Source of the DNA: Lobulomyces angularis
Lineage: Eukaryota > Chytridiomycota > Chytridiomycetes > Lobulomycetales > Lobulomycetaceae
Length of the DNA: 63,455 nt
Direction: 5' to 3'
Assembly (NCBI GenBank): GCA_027604685.1
Contig: JADHYX010000037.1
Location: 1-63,455, forward strand
Below the pieces are notes generated by a model. The model made no database searches. It was not told where the DNA came from and saw nothing but the letters and a program-made list of their open reading frames with translations. Positions within the stretch are counted from its first letter, which is position 1, and each line of letters starts with the position of its first letter. The translations under genes were made by a program, and so were the position numbers. Below, piece by piece: positions 58,290 to 63,455 of the stretch.

Positions 58290-58595
58290 AAAAAAAAAAA
58301 TGAAAAAAAATTAGCTGAAAGATTTTATACTTTATACCCCAAACATAAATACCTTTTTTTTTATCTTAATTTAATTTTAACATGAAAATTATAAAATATA
58401 ATTAAAAAAAAAAAAAAATAAAAGCAAGCATTATATATATTATTTTTTCAGTAAAAAAAAAAAAAAAAAAAAACAATAACAAAACTAATTATTTCAGTAA
58501 AAATATTATAAAAAATAAATAAATTATAATTTTTTATAATATTTCATTAAAAATATTATAAAAAATTATAATTTATTTATTTTTTTTTAATTTAT
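58290..58595. other. Convergent 3' spacer
   Basis: A/T tracts between the F-box gene (+) and the MDP1-like gene (-). It contains inverted copies of attataaaaaa/ttttttataat near 58505-58570, which could fold into a hairpin and serve both 3' ends. Confidence 0.4.
58505..58572. repeat. AT-rich inverted repeat, possible hairpin
   Basis: aatattataaaaaataaataaattataat is followed by its near-complement ending atttatttattttt after a short spacer. At this base composition chance is a serious alternative. Confidence 0.35.
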
Positions 58596-59593
58596 TTATA
58601 ATGATTGAGTGTTTTTAAACTTTGATAGACCTTGTTTCCAAATACTTTTAGTTAAGCCTTTTGGACAATAAATACAAACCACGCCTATTTTCAAAAAAAA
58701 AAAAAGGTATTTAAAAAAAGAAAAATTTATAAAATATATTAACCTAAAGGTGAAACAGCTTCAATGTTATTCATCTGATTATCAAAAAACATCATTTCTT
58801 CAAATTTAATTGATGGATTTAAATTTTTTAACCTTAACAAAAAAAAAAAAAAAAATTTTTTTTAATTTTAATATAAATAAATATCTATATATTTTTTTTT
58901 ACTTTTTAAAATGATGAGATTTATTTTGTTGATAAATCAAACAGTGATCCTCAGCAACTAGTTTATCAAAAGCAATTCCAGATTTCGTTTTAAATTTTCT
59001 TAGACAATCATATGCCCATTCAGGTTCATCGCAAGTTGATACGTAAGCAATTTTTATATCTTTTTGTTTACTTAAAGATTCCAAAATTTCATCTACATTT
59101 TTTTTGTTTTAAATAAAAAATTAATGTATAAAAAATAAAAAAAATTGGGATTCTTATTACCAGTAATTCCTAAAAGACTAACCTTTTCACCTCTTCTGTC
59201 AGCCAATTGTTTAGTTCCATCCCCAATAACATCGAATGGTGCACCACCACCTATAAAAAAGAAATAATAAGTTTAATTAATAAACAACTTTTTTGTTTTT
59301 TTACCTCCCCAAAGTTGATACCTAATTAAAAATAAAATAAAAATACAAAAATAAACTTTTATAAAAAAACAAAATTTTATAAAATATTATTACATTTCGG
59401 GAAGCCTATTAAAAAACATAGAAAAAAAATGGAAATTAATAAAATTATTTTTAGAGTAGTTGATTTTATATTTTTTTTTTATATATAATACTTTAAAAAA
59501 TGATAAAAATTAAAAATTATATTGATTTTTTTTTAAAAACTTTACCAGAAGGTACCGTCCAAATCGAATACGACAAGTTTCAAGTCAGTCATT
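58596..59593 (-). CDS. HAD-family phosphatase, MDP-1-like
   Basis: Magnesium-dependent phosphatase of the acid-phosphatase/MDP-1 family. Starts MTDLKLVVFDLDGTFW at 59593, giving the DxDGT nucleophile motif. Small exons then provide LPEM, YQLWGG, GGAPFDVIGDGTKQLADRRG and EKVSLLGITG. After the next intron, motif II is KIAYVSTCDEPEWAYDCLRK (Ser/Thr after the beta strand), and the segment with KSHHFKKLRLKN and FEEMMFFDNQMNNIEAVSPL supplies the C-terminal motif (FFDNQ..N). It ends GLSKFKNTQSL with the stop at 58596-58598. Seven or so introns. Human MDP-1 acts on protein tyrosine or glycation products; the substrate here is unknown. Confidence 0.88.
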
Positions 59594-60434
59594 GAATTTT
59601 TTGATAATTAAAAATTTTAAAATAAAAAAAAAATTTTACAATATAAAAAAAAAAATAAAATTTTTTTTTTGGTTAATTTATAAAAAAAATTTAAAAAAAA
59701 AAAAAAAAGATTTGTTTTTAAATGGCTACAAAAAAAAGCAAAAAGTAAAATAAAATTGAACAACACTTAATAAAAAGATTATATTTTATTTTTATTTTTG
59801 GTGTTCTCAAAAAAAAAAACTAAACTTCTTTTTATTAAGTGTTGTTCACTTTTTTTTTTTTTTTTGATAAGATTTTTTTTCCGCTTTTTTTTTTTTTTTT
59901 TTTTGATGAGAATTAAATTTTCATGACTAAAATTTTTAAAATCATAATTATTTTTTTTTAATTTTTTTAAATTTTATTTTAATTTATTTTTAATGTTTTG
60001 TTTCACTTTCAAACACAACTTCTTTTTTAATTTCAACTATTTCATTTTTTTTTTTTTTCATCAACTAAAATAAATATATAAAAATAATTTGAAAATGTGG
60101 ATTGAATAGTTGATTTTTTTTTTAAAAGTGGAGTATATTTCTGCAGCACTGAAATGTTAAAATCTCATTCCACTTGAAACAAGGTATTCAGATTATAAGT
60201 ATTAATTGTAAAATTCAATCATTGTTTAAACAAAAAAGAAACTGAAAAAAAAAACTGAATTTCTTACCTTTTTAACCAAATCGATTTTGTTTTTTCTTTC
60301 AAGGGTTTTTCTCTTTTTTTTTTTTTTAAAAAAAAAATAATTAATAATTAAAAAAAATTTTTTTTTCTTTTTTTTTTTTTTTACAATAAAAAAAAATAAA
60401 TACAATTAATTATAAGAAATAAAAAAAATTGAAC
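59594..60434. other. Divergent spacer between the MDP1-like gene and ISA2
   Basis: Homopolymer tracts. On the minus strand there are short basic coding-like fragments (near 60270-60330 and 60000-60055, with VEIKKEVVFESETKH and then a stop) that could splice together, but no start codon exists upstream, so I do not call a gene. An inverted copy pair (aacacttaataaaaag at about 59762 and ctttttattaagtgtt at about 59829) can form a hairpin. Confidence 0.4.
59762..59844. repeat. Perfect inverted repeat, 16-base arms
   Basis: aacacttaataaaaag at about 59762 is matched by ctttttattaagtgtt at about 59829, leaving a loop of about 50 bases of A/T. The arms extend on both sides with gttgttc/gaacaac. 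This is clearly better than background. Confidence 0.75.
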
Positions 60435-61143
60435 ATGGGAAAGTTGCTGCTGATGCAATCCATCAAATTAACAACAATAAGCTTGATTAAAAAGCAAAAC
60501 ACGTTTCCACAAACATTTAATTATTTAAACAATCGATACCATCAACATACATACTTTTCTACCTCTAGTTTAAGTCTGAGCGAAGCTGAGATTCCAAATA
60601 TTCAAAAAAAAATATTTATTAGCGATAATGCTGCTTTTCAATTAAAAAAGATAAACTCAAATTCCCCACAAAAAAATAATTTCTTAAGAATCACTGTCGA
60701 CTCTGGTGGTTGTCATGGTTATCAGTATTTAATAAAACTCGATCAGAATAAATTTGATGATGATATGTAAAATTAAATAAAAATAAAAACTAATGAATCT
60801 TTTAAATAATTAACAAAATTAAAAATTTAGTGAATTTGAAAAGGAAGGAGCAAAAGTTTTAGTCGATAATATTAGTTTAGATTTAATAGATGGCGGAACG
60901 CTGGACTATGTTGATGAATTGATTGGCAGTAGGTAACGAAATATTTTTTATTTAAAATTTTATTTTTTTTCTTTCAATTTAAAATTTTAAATTTTTTTCT
61001 TTCTTTCAATTTAAAATTTTACATTTTTTTTTTTCTTTCAATTAAAAATTTTAAATTTTTTTTTTCTTAGTTTTCAAATTGTTAATAATCCAAAAGCAGA
61101 ATCTAGTTGTGGGTGTAAAACTTCATTTAACATAAAATTTTAA
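60435..61143 (+). CDS. ISA2: Mitochondrial iron-sulfur cluster assembly protein ISA2/ISCA2 (A-type)
   Basis: A-type Fe-S carrier that works with ISA1 in making mitochondrial [4Fe-4S] clusters. Residues 1 to about 45 form a basic, hydroxylated presequence (MGKLLLMQSIKLTTISLIKK). The A-type domain begins KKIFISDNAAFQLKKI; the three cluster cysteines are in VDSGGCHGYQYLIKL and in SSCGCKTSFNIKF at the end. The middle exon, EGAKVLVDNISLDLIDGGTL to YVDELIGS, and the last exon, FQIVNNPKAESSC, are joined through two introns (about 60768-60829 and 60936-61070). Stop at 61141-61143. Full length for the family. Confidence 0.95.
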
Positions 61144-61522
61144 GTAATTTATTTAATTTATATTTTTCTAAAAATAATATGTATACATTTTTTTTTTTTT
61201 TTTTTTTATTGAATAATATAAAAGAATTAATATTTTTTTTTTAAAAAATAAAAAAAAAGTTAAAAAAAAGATTAATTTATTTGTTAAATTTTAAAACAAT
61301 TTGGCATTTCCAACAAAAAAAAAAGAATTGAAAAAATTAAATCTACTATTTTTTTAAATAAAAAAAAAAAAAAATTGATTAAAAAAATATCCAAAAAAAA
61401 TTTTTTTAGATCAAAAAATAAGCAAGAAGCCACCAAAAGCGGCTTACAGCACAAAAAAAAAAAAAAAATACAAAATTCAATAAAAAAAAATATTTTTCTT
61501 CTTTTTAAAAGAAAAAAAAAGA
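61144..61522. other. Spacer between ISA2 and the coiled-coil gene
   Basis: Poly-A and poly-T tracts. A Lys-rich frame at 61375-61581 is in a different phase from the downstream gene and lacks an ATG. An upstream exon for the next gene cannot be excluded. Confidence 0.45.
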
Positions 61523-63341
61523 ATGTTAAAAAAAGAAGAAGAAACAAGAATAAAAAATATAGAAGCTGTGACGAATTTTGAAAAACTAAAAAACGAACAA
61601 GATTTAAAAAAAAAAAACTTATTGATTAAAGAAACTTTGGAAAAGGAAAACCTTGCCTTTGAAAAAGCTAAAATTTTAAAAGTATTTGAATTAAAAATAA
61701 AAAAAAAATTTTTTTTTTTTTTATCATTAATTTCCTATTTTTTTTTTTTTTTTTAAAAAGACAAAGTTGGAAGAGGAAGAAAAAAAAAAAGATGCAGAAA
61801 AAATGGAGAAGGAAAGGTTAGCAGAAGAAAAGAGATTGGTAAAAAAAAAAAAAAAGTACTAATATATATAATATTAAAAAAAAAATTAAAAAAAAAATTA
61901 GGAACAAATAAGACAACAAAATGAAAAGATGAAGAGATTTGAAGAGTTAAAGGAAAAAGAAAGGATGAGACAACTAGAGGAAAAAAAAAAGTTGGATAGT
62001 GAGCGGGAAAAGGAAGCCTTTTTGAAGCAGGTTCGTGCAAAAAAATTGAAGTTGGAATCAGATTTAAAAAAAGTTGAGGAAGAAAATTTAAAAAAGTTAC
62101 AAGAGGAAAAAATTAGAGAAGAGAGGTTAATTAAGCAACGAAAAATTATGCAGAGGTTTGAAGAAGATCAAAGACTTAAAGTACAGAAACATAAATAAAT
62201 ATATTTATTTTTTTTTAATGTTGAATTTTTTTTATTTTATTTTTTTTTATTCAAGATGATGTCTCCAGAGGAAAGAGCACATATTTTGGCAAAACGTGAA
62301 GAGAGTGATCGAGCAGAGAAAGAAGCAGAGGAAGCGAAACTAAGAGCAGAGAAGGAAGCAGAGGAAGCGAAACTAAGAGCAGAAAAAGAAGCAGAGGAAG
62401 CGAAACTAAGAGCAGAAAAAGAAGCAGAGGAAGCTAGATTAAAAGCAGAGAGAGTCGCTGAGGAAGCTCAATTAAAGATTAAAAGAGAAGCAGAAAAAGT
62501 AGAAATTAGATCTCAAAAAGAAGCTCAAGAAAAGTATAAACTTGAAAAAGAGGAAATTTTAAAAGGAGAAAAAAAAACATCAGGCACTAATAATTTACCT
62601 TTAGAATTAAATAAAAATTTAAATGACAATACTACCACCTTCACAATGGTTGGCGAAAAAGAGCTCCCACCAGTGGAAAAGGAATTACCATTGATAGAAA
62701 AAGAATTACCAAAGGTAGAGTTATCAACTGAAGACCTTGAAAAATTTGAAAAGCGAAAGCTGGTATTGCAACAAAAAAAAGAAAAATTTCAGCAAGATTT
62801 AGAAATCAAGGAAAGATTAAAGTTTAACCAACGATTGGAAAAGGAATTGATTGAAAAAGAAAAACTAAAAAGAGATAAAGAAACTCTGGAAGATAAAAAC
62901 CTACAAGAATTACCAGCAATTCCGTACCTATCAGAGGAAGATTTGGAAAGAGTAACCACCATTCAACCTGAACCAATTTTTGAACCTGAGATGAATGAAA
63001 AAAAAAATTTAAGTATACTAACGGATAAACCCGTTTTAAGAATGGATGAAAAAACAATAAAAAGTGACATAGAAAAATTATTTGATGTAAAAAGAAAAAA
63101 AAGAATTTTTTTTTTTTAATTTAATTTTTTTTTTTTTTTATAGGATGAAGAAGTAAGATCCAGAACATTAACCGGAGTCGAATTACCAAAAAATGGAACA
63201 GAAGGAATTTACAGCGAATTAGGAGAAAAACTAGGATTGGAAACACTACCCCGAGCTTTTCCTACTGGTGAAAACACCACTAGGGAAGTAAAAATTAAAA
63301 AAGAAAATACCGCTTCGTGTTGTGGATGTAATATTATGTAA
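61523..63341 (+). CDS. Glu/Lys/Ala coiled-coil protein with C-terminal CaaX prenylation box
   Basis: Unrecognised long coiled-coil protein. Exons: MLKKEEETRIKNIEAVTNFE from 61523; KLEEEEKKKDAEKMEKERLA (about 61760-61840); a long helical exon with KRFEELKEKERMRQLEEKKK; then MMSPEERAHILAKREESDRA (from about 62256) with four 11-residue units AEKEAEEAKLR. A Pro/Glu/Leu segment has KELPPVEKELPLIEKELPKV (about 62660-62720) and a second coiled coil. The last exon, after a donor at about 63087, encodes DEEVRSRTLTGVELPKNG and ends TASCCGCNIM, so CNIM is a CaaX box (Met favours farnesyl) preceded by Cys residues suited to palmitoylation. Predicted to be a membrane-tethered rod. The start is the first ATG of the coiled-coil frame; an upstream exon is possible. 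Donor/acceptor joins are in phase. Confidence 0.75.
62311..62450 (+). repeat. 33-base in-frame tandem repeat, four copies
   Basis: The unit agagcagagaaagaagcaga recurs at about 62311, 62343, 62376 and 62409 (33-base period), encoding AEKEAEEAKLR, an 11-residue (hendecad) helix period. A fifth copy at about 62442 is diverged. Confidence 0.9.
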
Positions 63342-63455
63342 ATATATAAATATAAAAAATTATTTTTTAGATATTATTTAGATAAAAAAAAAAAAAATTA
63401 TATATATAGGTATACTATTATTATTATTAATTTTTATTTTTTAATTTTTTTTTAT
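63342..63455. other. Right edge, 3' flank
   Basis: A/T-rich 3' flank of the CaaX coiled-coil gene with ATT and TA microsatellite tracts. Nothing else is seen. Confidence 0.5.

Noticed and set aside
61284..61547. Minus-strand Phe/Leu-rich frame resembling a membrane protein
   Set aside because: Translation of poly-A reads as poly-Phe; antisense to the Lys-rich coding region.
1..63455. CRISPR array, rRNA genes, insertion sequences or retroelements
   Set aside because: No regularly spaced repeats with unique spacers, no rRNA-like conserved blocks, and no transposase, reverse transcriptase or terminal repeats were recognised. The tandem repeats present are simple minisatellites.

Overview
This is nuclear DNA of an extremely AT-rich eukaryote. 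Genes are broken by many short GT..AG introns (about 40-100 bases), intergenic DNA is dominated by A/T homopolymers, and the standard genetic code fits throughout. The gene content points to a fungus: a fused PabA-PabB aminodeoxychorismate synthase, Atg22, a fungal-type GATA factor, a Ras exchange factor with REM and Cdc25 domains, and a secreted LysM protein. A TOP3B-type topoisomerase with an RGG tail, an EST1+PIN (SMG6-like) nuclease, WAPL and WRAP73 together suggest an early-diverging, probably zoosporic (chytrid-grade) lineage rather than a yeast or mould. The species assignment is inference. All exon joins were worked out by eye from the sequence.

Layout. 1-10.2 kb: aminodeoxychorismate synthase, the SMG6-like protein and an SLC1/DctA-type transporter, all on +. 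10.4-13.8 kb (-): a CBS-domain protein and an F-box protein. 13.9-21.1 kb (+): TOP3B and Atg22. 21.3-27.0 kb (-): an RNase P Rpp21-type subunit, WRAP73 and WAPL. 27.9-30.7 kb (+): a Ras GEF. 30.9-32.4 kb (-): an orphan multi-pass membrane protein. 33.5-39.9 kb (+): a Pro/Ala/Ser/Gln/Lys repeat protein and a GATA factor. 40.3-52.3 kb (-): a SANT-domain protein, a possible HAPSTR1-like protein, a Yaf9/GAS41 YEATS protein, a coiled-coil/cyclin-like protein and a triple C2H2 zinc-finger protein, with an assembly gap at 49897-49933. 53.7-63.3 kb: a secreted DPBB-LysM-DPBB protein (+), a small RVxF protein (-), an F-box protein (+), an MDP1-like phosphatase (-), ISA2 (+) and a Glu/Lys coiled-coil protein ending in a CaaX prenylation box (+).

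There is no operon logic. Most genes are housekeeping: folate synthesis, RNA surveillance, tRNA processing, chromatin, cohesin release, autophagy and Fe-S assembly. The best candidates for something undescribed are the secreted double-barrel LysM protein, the 17-residue-repeat/cyclin-like fusion, the CaaX coiled-coil protein and the exon-duplicated FDLPE repeat protein. I see no mobile element, CRISPR array, tRNA or rRNA gene.
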